Assembly (NCBI GenBank): GCA_019828545.1
Contig: JACVRA010000164.1
Span: 62,001-126,000 of the forward strand
Direction of reading: 5' to 3'
DNA: 64,000 nucleotides
DNA from: Paracamarosporium sp. OC-R06-R3
Taxonomy: Eukaryota; Ascomycota; Dothideomycetes; Pleosporales; Didymosphaeriaceae
Shown here piece after piece: positions 54,278 through 64,000 of this stretch (positions within the stretch are counted from its first letter, which is position 1; every line of letters begins with the position of its first letter). The notes under the pieces were generated by a model that was not told the origin of the DNA, searched no databases, and worked only from the letters and a program-made list of their open reading frames with translations. The translations under genes were made by a program, and so were the position numbers.

Positions 54278-57200
54278 ATGGCCCTGAAGCGCAGAGATGT
54301 AGTCCTCGCGTGCGTCGCCGTCTTCATCGCCTGGGGCTACCTGACCCACTACAGCCCCTCGCTCCGCTTCCTCCCCTACGCCTTCGTCGCCGGCGCCCTC
54401 GCGACCGTCGCTTTGCAAGCATGGCTGATGCTCACCACCGCCTGGGATAAGGACTTGCGAAACGGAGGGCACGTCGACTATGGCCCCCGCCGCGTCGCCT
54501 TCCTGGCACCCGAGAAATGGAAGGCGGAGAAGGCAGCGCTCACCAAGCGGTCTGGATACATGATGGAGCCGCTGTACCCCGCCTCGTTCGTTATATCCGA
54601 CAGCATAGACGTCCTGCTCGGCCTGATACTGCGCGACTTTGTCAAGGGCTGGTACGGCAACATCAGCAAGAATCCGACTTTTGTGAACGAGGTCGATCGT
54701 GCTGTGCGGGCAGCTCTGGGCGAGATACGCGACCGGCTGCTGGCTGTGGACATGGTAGAGGTTGCCGTATCCCGGATTATACCTCTGATAACGGAGCATC
54801 TGAGGGCTGCATACGAGGCAGAACGGGTTGTTCGCGGCAAAAAGCTTTCCCGAAATGTCACTGAGTCCGAGGAGCTCGATATGGCCATCGCAGCCAAGTA
54901 CAAGGATGGCCGAGTGCACCCTGCAGCATCTCTGGCATATTCAAATACAAAGCTCGTCCAGCAACAGCACTTGCGCGGCATTGTCGCTCGGTTGCTACCA
55001 AACATCATGCCTCGAAATATGACTACGAGCCCTGCCGTGAACGTCTTGATTAAGGAGATCGTGGCTTGCGCTGTTCTCTCTCCCGTGATGCAAATGCTTG
55101 CTGATCCAGACACTTGGAACCAGCTCATGGAAGGATATGTAAGCTTGTCCACTTTACGGACGGTACGGAACTGACATAGGCAGGGTCGATCTCTGCTCCA
55201 AGAACGAAAGACGGTCCGGAAGTTGCGCGCTGAGCTGGACAAGCATGCGCCACCTTCACCAAAGACACCTAAGAATGTGCAGTTCCCGAAACTCGCTCCC
55301 GGCGATAACGAGCGGAAGTTTGAAAGGTTCATTCGAGCCATCCGGCAGACAAACACGCTTGCAGAAGCCCGTCGCTTCAGGAGCGAGATCTCTGGGCAAT
55401 TACGAAAAGATTCTATGATTGAGGGCCAGGATCCTGTCCATCTGCGTCGATTGGAAACTGCAAGGAGGATTTTAGATCAGAAAATCAACAATCTGAGTGC
55501 TGGCGGAACGGTGCGAGGACAGGTCGCAGCTCAGGAAAAGCCGAAACATAAAAGAACGACGTCACGGTTCGAGAATGCATCGTTGCGCGATGTGCTGTAC
55601 GATGCTGCTGGCCTATCGTGCTTCATGGAATATATGGACCAAGTTGGTTTGATGCGATTGGTACAATTTTGGATAGTGGTCGATGGGATTCGAAATCCTC
55701 TCGAGCAAGACACCGACGAACCTGTTGAGCTTAGTGGCACACTCTCTGCCTGGACGGATTCGGACAGAGCAGACATGGCACAGATCAACGAAGGATATCT
55801 TTCGAAGCCGGAGCTCAACATTCTCCCCCAAGCACGTCAGGCTGTGGCTACCTTTCTCAAAGCCGGTCGAGCTGCAACACCTGAACAGTATCACAATGCT
55901 CGGCGCACGCTTCTTCATGCCCAAACCGCCGTCTACGATCAACTTCAGGAGCCTTACTTTAGGCGATTCAAGAGGTCGAACCTGTACTATAAATGGTTGG
56001 CCATGGACGAAGCTGCAAATGCCCATAAAAGTGCAGTCAGCACTAAAATGGTCGCACAGACTCTCGAGAACCCTTCAGCTGTTGCATCCGCTCGAATGGT
56101 CCGGTCGCAATCCTCTCAGAAGACTAGTCTGGATGTTCCCGACCTTCGAAGGGCCGTCGCGTCATCCTCTGACCTCAAGACATTAGGGAAAGGCAGGGAT
56201 CTTGACCCTCCCCCACGGAGGTCTCTGGACAGCAGCGCACCTTCTCGAGCACCACTGTTTGATGATGACTATGATAGTGACCCCTTGGCCAACTCAACAG
56301 CAAGCTTAGACTCTGACCCCGGGTTCTCGAGACACCCTAGCGACAACTCCAAAGCTGTAGATGCACTGCAAGCTGCGATGAACGATATCATGGGTGACGA
56401 GCCTGAAGGTTCCATCTTCGCCGAGCCTACATTGACATCCCCACAAGACAACGACTCGACTAGAGGATCCATGGAGTTGCCGCGCGCAATTTCTCCAGGC
56501 CCTTTGAATATGCAAGGTAAAGATAGGTTCAAACCGAGTATAGCATCTCTGGGCCTAGTGGGTGAACCCAGAACACGCGGCGTTTTCAACGATGACCTTT
56601 TTGGCGACGAAGAGAAGTTTCTGGAAGATGAGATAGACGAGCCGTCAGAGCAGCGTGCAGCTGAGGAGGAAGGAATACATGAAGCTGCTCCTGGCGACCT
56701 TGGCTTAGCGGAGGCCATTGATGCGCTAACAGCGGACATCGAGCGTCTAGTAACGCAAGAATCTATCGTTGACTCGTTGACATCCAAAGCCGAGCTCACC
56801 AACAACGCTGCGGAGCTACGCATCTTACGGAAATCTAAATCTAGTCTACAACGCGAGATCCATCGGAAAGAATTACAGAGGCAGCAGTATATTGTTCAAG
56901 AGAGCGACAACAGCTTGTACGGCCGTGCGACCGTCTTCATTCAGTCAATCATGGTCGGCACTGAGCCAGATGGGAAGGAGTTCGCAATGTGTAAGTATCC
57001 GAACGCGGTGCAAGTGACATTATTAACTGGTTGTACAGACGTGATCGAGGTACGCAGGCGCGCCGGAGATCAAATGCCTGCCGCTGCATGGGTAGTTTCC
57101 CGCAGGTACAGCGAATTTCACGATCTGAACAAGCGTCTACGATCAAAATTTCCTCAAGTCCGCAATCTGGAGTTTCCTCGACGACAGATGATGTTGAAGC

Positions 57201-58114
57201 TGCAGAAGGACTTCCTACAGAAGCGGAGGATAGGCTTAGAGAAGTATCTTCGGGTAAGTCATACACAACAGTTTGTTATACCCAGACTGACCATCAACTA
57301 GGATCTACTCTTGGTTCCAGCTGTGTGCCGCAGTCGGGAGTTTAGGGCCTTTCTTTCTCAAGCCGCAATCTCTGCCACAGACCCCTCAGCAAACCAACCA
57401 ACCTCCAACGATTTCGTGTCTCGTATCTACAGTTCCGTCGCAGATGGCATGGAAGAATTCCTTGGCAACATTCCTGTCCTAGACCAGCTCTCGGTGGCAG
57501 GTCAAAACCTCATTTCGGCGGCCACCACCCAACTCGCCCACAGCAACGGAGCTCCCGGTGCCTCTCTCGCACCAGGCGCTGTTCTCGCTGTTGAGCCAAA
57601 TACCGATGCGGAAGCTGAAGCCGAGTTACTTGCTTTCGAGAACAAGGAGCTGGAGCCTTTCGTGAAGCCTATCTGTGACATCTTCCTCGAGACCTTTGAA
57701 CTAAACCGCGAGAACAACTGGCTTCGTGGCCGTGCCGTCGTAGTCGTCCTCCACCAACTTCTCGGCGGCACCATTGAGCGAAAAGTCAGAGATTCGTTCA
57801 ACAGCGTCATGTCTGAAGACAACATCGCAAAGTACATCGATGCGCTTAAGGACAGTATGTGGCCAAACGGAAAGATGAAGCAAAGTGTGGAACGTACACC
57901 GCAGGACCGGGCGAAGAGTAGGAAGGAGGCCGGTGTGGTGCTTTCAACGTTGGTTCCGGAACTAGCGGCGAGTGTGGTGGGGCGGTCGAACGCACAGATG
58001 GCAGCGAAGAAACTGGAGGCCACGGTGAATAATCAACGGTTGAATACGCATCTTGCTTTTACTTTGCTGGATGAGATGATTCAGGTACTTTTTCCTGATG
58101 TGGGGATTAAGTAG
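54278..58114 (+). CDS. MDM1: MDM1-type sorting nexin (PXA-RGS-PX-nexin C)
   Basis: Four exons (54278-55138, 55184-56990, 57039-57253, 57302-58114) sum to 1231 aa. Two hydrophobic segments at the N-terminus anchor the protein in the ER. The PXA domain follows (L-L-G-L-I-L-R-D-F-V-K-G-W-Y ... I-I-P-L-I-T-E-H-L), then an RGS-like domain (residues about 415-570, L-R-D-V-L-Y-D-A-A-G-L-S-C-F-M-E-Y-M), a disordered acidic linker, a PX domain containing V-V-S-R-R-Y-S-E-F-H-D-L-N-K-R-L and a nexin C-terminal domain with G-R-A-V-V-V-V-L-H-Q-L-L-G-G. In yeast Mdm1 tethers ER to vacuole and promotes lipid droplet budding there. The 48-base intron (56991-57038) inside the PX domain is a multiple of three and stop-free. 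Confidence 0.95.
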
Positions 58115-58395
58115 GGTATAGGCGGTCTTAGGTAGAATGCAAGGTGCATCCATCTTGATCATAAACGAAGGACTATATTCTAGCGCCAGGCAAGTATGCC
58201 ATGACGTGACTTACGCTTCCTTGCACTACCGGCTTTATCTCAAATTTCATACGCTTCAGGTTCGTCAGCAGGGCAAGGGGCGCGCACCAAGGGATCGAAA
58301 CTAACTCCTGTTTTTGGACCAATGTACCCATCATCATAGTCTCAATCCAACTCCTCCCACTACTTTCGCTTGTTAGCGAACAAGTCGATATAGTA

Positions 58396-59418
58396 TTAAC
58401 TCAATGCCCTCCTGAAGCACTCCCTGATCTTCTCAACCCATGACGTCTTTACCGGCGCCTTTACCTCCGCCTTTACCTCCACCTTTACCGGCGCCTTTAC
58501 CTCCACCTCATCATCCCACACAATAAAAAAGGTAACCCCTTCTCTTTCCCTACCCTCGGGCCCCCTCTCTTCCAAATACGCCAACAGCCCCGTCTGCTCA
58601 TACACAAACCTTAAGTCCCTCTTCAACACCACATCCACAATCCAAAACGCCACCCTCCTATTATACTTATTTATCCAAAACGTCGCCGGCCCACGATACT
58701 TAGCTCCCCAAGGAGATCCATATAGCTGCGCTTCGACCAGCCGGAGTCTGAGGAACTCCACAAGCGAAGCAGCAGCCCATATCCCACTCTCCTTCGCAAG
58801 CTTCAAAAACTCCACCAAATGTTCCAGCGAGCAAATCGCATCATTCTTCTCATTATCAAGCCAGAATTGAATCGCCGGCGATGCCCTAAGCAGCATTGTC
58901 AACAGGCGAAGATCCGCCGTTTCGTCGGCCGCACTAGTTGTGATGCTACTCGTGTGCATAACGCCCGGCGTCGAGATCAAGAGATTGATACTGCCAATGT
59001 ACCGGCTCATGGTTTCTGGATCTGCAACAGGGAAGAAGGCTTCGAGGAAGGATGCGTGGACTCGTAGGTCCACTAGGAACACTATTCGCCTTAGGAAGTA
59101 CGACCAGAATTCTGCGCGGAGTTGTCGGTTGACGGAGGCGAGGACGTGCGCTTTTGTGAAGCGGAAGCTGTCTGTTGAGAAGCCTTCGAAGAGGATTGAG
59201 TATATTTGGTTGCGGATTTCGCTAGGGAGATTGAAGAGGGGTGAGATTTGGGGTGGAGGCTTTGAGGTGGGTAGGGACGGTTGGGTCGTGAGTGTAGTTG
59301 GACGTTCGGTCGCCTTATTGTTTGCAACGGCGGGTTCTTCGAGCGGTGGACTTCGGTTCATTGGAAGCATGGTTGGATGTTGTGACATGCGGAGCAACAT
59401 AATGTTCGGCTCAACCAT
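58396..59418 (-). CDS. F-box-like protein with a Lys/Val/Glu repeat tail
   Basis: Single exon, 340 aa. A Pro/Thr-rich N-terminus leads to L-F-N-L-P-S-E-I-R-N-Q-I-Y-S-I-L-F-E, an F-box-like helix found in very many uncharacterised fungal proteins, then A-S-V-N-R-Q-L-R-A-E-F-W-S-Y-F. The rest is helical and of unknown role. Near the C-terminus is a short tandem repeat of V-E-V-K-A-P-V-K units. Whether it joins an SCF ubiquitin ligase cannot be said; many of these proteins lack a demonstrated Skp1 contact. Confidence 0.75.
   Translation of the reverse strand: MVEPNIMLLRMSQHPTMLPMNRSPPLEEPAVANNKATERPTTLTTQPSLPTSKPPPQISPLFNLPSEIRNQIYSILFEGFSTDSFRFTKAHVLASVNRQLRAEFWSYFLRRIVFLVDLRVHASFLEAFFPVADPETMSRYIGSINLLISTPGVMHTSSITTSAADETADLRLLTMLLRASPAIQFWLDNEKNDAICSLEHLVEFLKLAKESGIWAAASLVEFLRLRLVEAQLYGSPWGAKYRGPATFWINKYNRRVAFWIVDVVLKRDLRFVYEQTGLLAYLEERGPEGREREGVTFFIVWDDEVEVKAPVKVEVKAEVKAPVKTSWVEKIRECFRRALS
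58441..58510 (-). repeat. In-frame minisatellite of TTTACC(T/G)CC(A/G)CC-type units
   Basis: Six near-identical units of about 12 bases within the F-box-like gene, each encoding a four-residue block of Val, Glu/Ala/Pro, Val and Lys. Copy-number change here would stay in frame. Confidence 0.75.
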
Positions 59419-59923
59419 GTTTCTCGATGTTGAGGGAAATATTTGGGCGTAGAGGCTTAGGTTTTTTATTTGTTGAAGGTAAGTGTAACGTGTATATTAT
59501 GTAAGCATGGTGAAAGGCTATCCAGGAGTGCAGTTACAATTATCGCACTGAATCACGTTGGGTTGGAGTAAAAGTTTTCGTTCCCAAAGTAGTATCTGCC
59601 TAAAGTATATATGCTTTGTGATCTCAGGCTAGGTGTTCAAACAAAGGATGATCACGTGACATAATCTGTCCTACAGTTTATCCTTGGCATGCCGTGTGAA
59701 ATGATTCACAGTGCTCATTACTCGGAAATGATAAGTCCATCCAATCAAGAGACAATGCAAGGTTGATCACAAATGCGCTGCGCCTCTTCTAGCGGCACAG
59801 CAGGCTTACATTAAGGGGACCAACGACAACCAGACAATCACGTCACCACGACAAACACAACTCTACTCATTCGAAGGTTGTCCCTCCTCAAATCCGAAGT
59901 CAAACCCTCTCTCGCTTGTTGCA
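59419..59923. promoter_or_regulatory. Divergent region between the F-box-like and methyltransferase genes
   Basis: About 500 bases between divergent starts, AT-richer than the genes. A CACGTGA-like sequence at 59652-59659 (ATCACGTGAC) is an E-box palindrome that could bind a bHLH factor; no other element is clear. Confidence 0.4.
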
Positions 59924-60781
59924 ATGGCTTCCTTCACCCCCAAGCAAGCGATGGCGCGCGATGACAAGCTGTTCGGTATCATTGGTGCGGATTCCACCCT
60001 TATCGTCGCGCATCACGAGTTAGATATTATCAAAGGCAACCCAGAATATGCCATCAGTGATGACGCCATCATACACGATGCAGCTTGTGGGTTGGGCCCA
60101 GTCACAGAAGCTGTGTTGAAAGCCTGTCCAAATCAACCCATCACAATTCATGCCACAGATATCGCGCCTCCAATGGCGGGCATCTACAACATGTTCGCAG
60201 AGAACAAAGGTTGGGCATCAAGAGTTATTATCATGGACTGCCAGCAACTCCAGTTTCCAGATGAGACATTTACCCACACATTTCTTTCCTTTGGACTGCC
60301 TATAATCGCCGATCCTGTCGCCGCAACTAAGGAAATATACCGCACGCTAAAGCCTGGAGGGACTGCAGTAACGGAATTTTGGTTGAGCATCCCGCATGGT
60401 GAGTCGGCTGGAGAAACACGTCGCAAATTGTGGGGTAAGGATGCAAAGATCCAGTTTGAGCCAAACGAGAGACATTCGGACCCTACATACATTCCAGAAC
60501 TTCTGAAGAATGGTGGCTTTCAAGGCCATATTCTTACAAAGACTGTAACAGCGACTCTTGCTGTCAATGATGTTGACGAGTTGGCTACTGCGATTTGGAG
60601 TGCTATTGGAGAGCCGAAAGGAGGCTGGACCCAAGAGGATGAAGATCGGTGGGATGATGCCATCACCGCTTACAAGAAAGTTCTCAGCCAGAAGCCTGGC
60701 TACAAAGTGGATTCAGAAGGTAACTTTTCTCTTGAGTCAGTGGCTCAAATTGCCATCGTGAAGAAGTCAAAAGAGACTTGA
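59924..60781 (+). CDS. SAM-dependent methyltransferase (class I)
   Basis: Single exon, 285 aa. Motif I is I-I-H-D-A-A-C-G-L-G-P-V-T-E-A-V, a slightly altered form of the glycine-rich SAM loop; the acidic end of strand 2 is I-H-A-T-D-I-A-P-P-M; then M-D-C-Q-Q-L-Q-F-P-D-E-T-F-T-H-T and E-I-Y-R-T-L-K-P-G-G-T-A. This is the UbiE/Methyltransf_11 style. Fungal relatives are mostly orphan small-molecule methyltransferases, several in secondary-metabolite loci. No biosynthetic partner lies beside it here, so the substrate is unknown. Confidence 0.88.
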   Translation: MASFTPKQAMARDDKLFGIIGADSTLIVAHHELDIIKGNPEYAISDDAIIHDAACGLGPVTEAVLKACPNQPITIHATDIAPPMAGIYNMFAENKGWASRVIIMDCQQLQFPDETFTHTFLSFGLPIIADPVAATKEIYRTLKPGGTAVTEFWLSIPHGESAGETRRKLWGKDAKIQFEPNERHSDPTYIPELLKNGGFQGHILTKTVTATLAVNDVDELATAIWSAIGEPKGGWTQEDEDRWDDAITAYKKVLSQKPGYKVDSEGNFSLESVAQIAIVKKSKET

Positions 60782-61850
60782 TTTATCAATCCTAGTCTTC
60801 TTGAGGGTCGAAAGCTTTCTCTTCGAGGCTGCGAAAATAGCTCCTAGAAGACTTTCCATTGATCAAGCATTTTGGAATGAGTTATCATAACAGAAATCCA
60901 ACATTTTGTTTAGTAGTTCTATTCTTAGAACATTTCCGCCGACGTTAAAGTCTCCGTCCAAATCGCTACTTTGATTGAATTTGGTCTGTACCTGCGGTAA
61001 ATTTCAATTATCGAACCCTTAGTCTGCTAAACAACCGGAGCCCATGATCAGAGGATATACTCTCCAAGGAAAGCGAATACAGAAAACGCCACAGTATAAC
61101 ATCCTCAAAATTTGACCAAGCTCCGGAGTCGACATCAAAAGTTAATGCCCCGGATCACAAGTTTCATAACTTTCTGCCAGCAAAACATGCGAATGGTGGA
61201 CGCTCAATGATGCAGCACATGGTGCTGATGGACACCTTAGATAACCGCATCGCCTGTGAACTACTTAACATTATGTATAAAATCCGGTCTCAGTTCTCGC
61301 AGTGAGCTTAGTACAATGTATCCGCTTCGATCTCTTAGGTCCGCCTATTTACACGGTCTTAATTAGTATTCGGACGAGCTGGCAACGATAACATATCTTG
61401 TTAGCAAGCACACTTATTCCATGTATCGTTCTGAATTGTTTGCAAATGAGGTTCGTTCAGAAATTTCACACAAAAGTGTATGATGTGATCGAGCCAAATA
61501 CGATGTAGCGTGCCACTTTTATGGCCTTTGTGTCATGAATCTAAGGCATGACTTCGGCCTTTGACCAACTTCTCAACCAAAGCTCGAGAACTGGAGTCTT
61601 CCCTAGAATGGCTAGCGCTTTGACAATAGCTCGTACCTCGAACAAAGGGTAGAGCCTGTCCGTCCTCAGGTCACTTATTCATCATAGCAGTATATCGTAC
61701 GTTCAGGCAGGTAATAGGTCTCACCTTGTCGTTCTTCAGATTAGGTCAGGTACCTTGGCACTTTAGAAGAGTTCCTTGAAACCCACGGCTATATCTACGG
61801 TCGCGAGCGAACTGCGACGAAGCACAGATAGGAACGTTAGTTCACAAGAT
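60782..61850. other. AT-richer stretch, no gene seen
   Basis: About 1.07 kb with frequent stops in every frame and lower GC than neighbouring genes. No repeat structure was clear by eye. Confidence 0.5.
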
Positions 61851-63470
61851 ATGAACAGCGGAGTTTCCAAACCGCAGTCCTGCAATTCGCCCGTGGCTTT
61901 TCCCGATACTTTATTGGACACGGCTGCAGGTACGCATTCATATCCAGGGAGTTGGAGGACATGTTATCTTACCAGATATAGAGCTCCGAGTAAGTCAAAG
62001 AGATCGGCATTCAATTAATGATACCCAAGACGCGCCCGTACAGCCCACCAAAAGGCGGTTCGACAACATCGATCCGTTGCCTGCGAAGAGAGCCCGATTG
62101 ACTCAACGATCTGAACATGAGAAAAAGAAACCAAAGCAGATGGACAAGGTATGAAAACCTTTGCCTACGTAGGCCGATCACTGACTGTTGGGTTCAAGCA
62201 GACGGTTCCGCAACAGCCTATATTCGATCCCCCGTACGCCTCGTTCCTTGAACACTTTGCCGATCCGGTTGATCCGGATTCCTGCCCTGAGCCTGTATAC
62301 ACCTTTGTTTCTAAATGGCTTGAGTCCGTTAGTTCAGACCGAGAGAAGCGCTGCCGGTCCGATAGCTGTCTTTACCGTTTACACGACAGCCCTATCTCGA
62401 GAAGCTTGACAAGATCAGTGCCGGACATAAATCACACACGGGATACCGATATTTTTTCAGTGCCGCCGAAGCTGACTCCCACCGGATCACCGTCGCACCG
62501 AGCGGATCTCACCAGTGCTGCGGCTAGTTCAGATCAGTCATCAAGGGGTCTCGTCGAAGACCCGCTCTATATATCGCACAATCTGGCAACGAACAATATT
62601 TACATGCGAAATCCTGACGACGAATTTCCGCAACATATTACTGAGCTTATCAGTCATATACGACGGAACCGTGGTTCCCCAGGCCCCTCACTAGATCAGC
62701 TCAGGCATAACGCGAAACTGTATGAACTTGAGAAGGGTGGTGCTACAGAATCTCAAGTGGAAGGATACTTTAGGGGCGAGATATTTCCTGAAGTCGAGGC
62801 GTCAAGTGGTCTGCAGCGGAGCGACAGGTACCCAATGGCCAAGCACACTATCCCAGGTTCGGGATCCAAACTGAAACTCAGCACTCCGGTACCTGATATG
62901 CTTTATGGATACAACTTTCGTGAGGCATTTCCTCAGCAAGCCCAACTTATCTCCATGGGAAATACAATTGTGGCCAACAACCAGAATCTGATATTTCCGT
63001 TTCTCGCTGTCGAATTCAAAGGAGATGGTGGAAGCATGTGGGTGGCGACGAACCAATGCCTCGGAGCCTCTGTTTCCTGCGTCAACATTGCCGAACGCCT
63101 TAATTACCAGCTGAGGCACTGCGATAGCGATAAGATTCAACCCATCGATAGCGCCGCATTCAGCATCGCCATGAACGGTATAGAGGCACGACTCTACATC
63201 TCGTGGAAGCATACCGAGCTCGAGTACTATATCCAGAAAGTTGATGGTTTCTTGCTTCAGGAACCTAAGGATTACCTAGAGTTTCGAAAACATGTCTTGA
63301 ACATTATCGACTGGGGGAAGGACGGGCGCCTAAACGAGATTCAAAAATCTTTGGACAGCCTTCTAGAAGAGAGTAGGAAGAGAGCTTCTGAGGCGGCGAA
63401 GTCTCGTCAACCACAGTCTGATCGTACGACCAGAAGAAGTAAAAGGCATAAAACCTTACCGTCGTACTGA
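61851..63470 (+). CDS. DUF7924-type protein, possible PD-(D/E)XK nuclease fold
   Basis: Three exons (61851-61929, 61976-62148, 62202-63470) encode 506 aa. The N-terminal part is basic and disordered (P-T-K-R-R-F-D, P-A-K-R-A-R-L) and probably nuclear. The conserved domain starts about residue 295 and includes Y-G-Y-N-F-R-E-A-F-P, then F-P-F-L-A-V-E-F-K-G-D-G-G with Glu355-x-Lys357, W-V-A-T-N-Q-C-L-G-A-S, and F-S-I-A-M-N-G-I-E-A-R-L-Y-I-S-W. This matches a large fungal family, often in variable genome regions, annotated only as DUF7924. The E-x-K after a hydrophobic strand followed by a helix with Gln resembles the PD-(D/E)XK nuclease core; that reading is mine. The first two exons are less certain than the third. 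Confidence 0.75.
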
Positions 63471-64000
63471 AGTAGCAGCAAATTTTGCGGTGTGGATCTA
63501 TAGAGTTAGTATAAGGTCAAGAAAAATGCTTCAACTGGATCCAATATCACGGATTTCTTTAGACTAAAGGAGAGGTAGAAATAGGAAGATCTTCACGAGT
63601 TTACTTTACTAAAGTCTAGAAAATACAAAGGATAAGCTTACAATCTCTTTCTTCTTTAACGTATCAGACAAGGATATGAGGAAACTAATCATCAGAAACG
63701 TTTTACTTTACGAGTCTTTCAGCCTTGTGGATAATGCTTATTATCAAGAACAGCTTTATCTCTTGATCTGATGGTCTTGACAACCTCTTTGCTCACACTA
63801 TCGCCTTCAAGCCAAGAAAAAGTATGGATGTCAAGCCCAAAACCGTTCTTCTCTTTTCGTGCATTAAGAACCAAAACGCTAGATTCTTGATTCTTGAGGC
63901 TCATAGCAGGAGAACTACCTTCGACCTTACTATAAACATACGGCCCTTCTTCTTTAGGCTGTCATGGCCACAAAAAGGGCATCTAGCTCTCGACGACAGC
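63471..64000. other. AT-rich window edge with an unassigned minus-strand frame
   Basis: A minus-strand open frame ends at 63719 and stays open to about 63960; its peptide (A-R-K-E-K-N-G-F-G-L-D-I-H-T-F-S-W) looks protein-like but matches no family I know. A neighbouring frame at the very edge reads R-C-P-F-C-G-H-D-S-L-K-K-K, a possible zinc-ribbon piece. Both could belong to a gene or relic continuing beyond 64000. Confidence 0.25.

Noticed and set aside
54478..55356. 292-codon frame opposite the MDM1 gene
   Set aside because: Lies antisense to the conserved PXA-coding exon, Ser/Arg-rich as expected of a reverse-frame shadow, and has no start context or splice structure.
57502..58023. 173-codon minus-strand frame opposite the MDM1 nexin C domain
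   Set aside because: Antisense shadow of a conserved domain, without motif.

Overview
The window reads as a piece of a filamentous ascomycete genome (Pezizomycotina, most likely Dothideomycetes; the class is inferred). The coding genes are cut by short introns of about 45-110 bases with GT...AG ends and CTAAC/CTGAC-like branch sites. Several families are typical of filamentous fungi: a rhodopsin-domain (SAT4-type) membrane protein, a PL3 pectate lyase, an NRPS-like reductase, a Fungal_trans_2 regulator without a zinc cluster, a CorA-like protein and a DUF7924 protein. I rebuilt exon structures by hand; for nearly all multi-exon genes the exon lengths add up to an intact frame.

Left third (1-25 kb) is accessory in character. 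It holds a rhodopsin-domain protein, an ACS-family MFS transporter tail-to-tail with a large A-T-R-SDR NRPS-like enzyme that resembles fungal glycine-betaine reductase (ATRR), a GMC oxidoreductase, an NAD(P)-binding NmrA-like protein, a secreted pectate lyase, a secreted glyoxalase-like protein and a transcription factor. Decayed genes lie between them: an NRPS adenylation-domain relic (15.4-15.9 kb), a truncated NmrA-like pseudogene (18.6-19.3 kb) and an 83-bp duplicated segment (13.6 and 15.9 kb). The relics carry stops of the kind made by C-to-T or G-to-A changes, so RIP-like mutation is plausible but unproven.

Middle and right (25-58 kb) is mostly conserved housekeeping: RIC1 (Golgi Ypt6 GEF), an FMP10-like mitochondrial thioesterase-fold protein, TIM44 and mitochondrial uS11 sharing a 237-bp divergent promoter, a PPPDE peptidase divergent from the OLA1 GTPase, MED16 divergent from an HST3/HST4-like sirtuin, a PLC-like phosphodiesterase, a GPCR and the MDM1-type sorting nexin. 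Among these sit a two-module orphan protein (30.9-31.6 kb) and a nine-exon CorA-like gene (32.3-34.6 kb).

The right edge (58-64 kb) turns accessory again: an F-box-like protein with a repeat tail, a SAM methyltransferase, a long empty stretch and a DUF7924 protein with a possible PD-(D/E)XK nuclease core.

The most unexpected pattern cuts across genes. In at least eight unrelated genes, on both strands, the coding strand is C-rich (C/A-ending codons) in the 5' part and turns, often within a few codons, to G-rich (G/T-ending codons) in the 3' part. I know of no standard annotation for this and rank it with the betaine-reductase neighbourhood as the main things to follow up.
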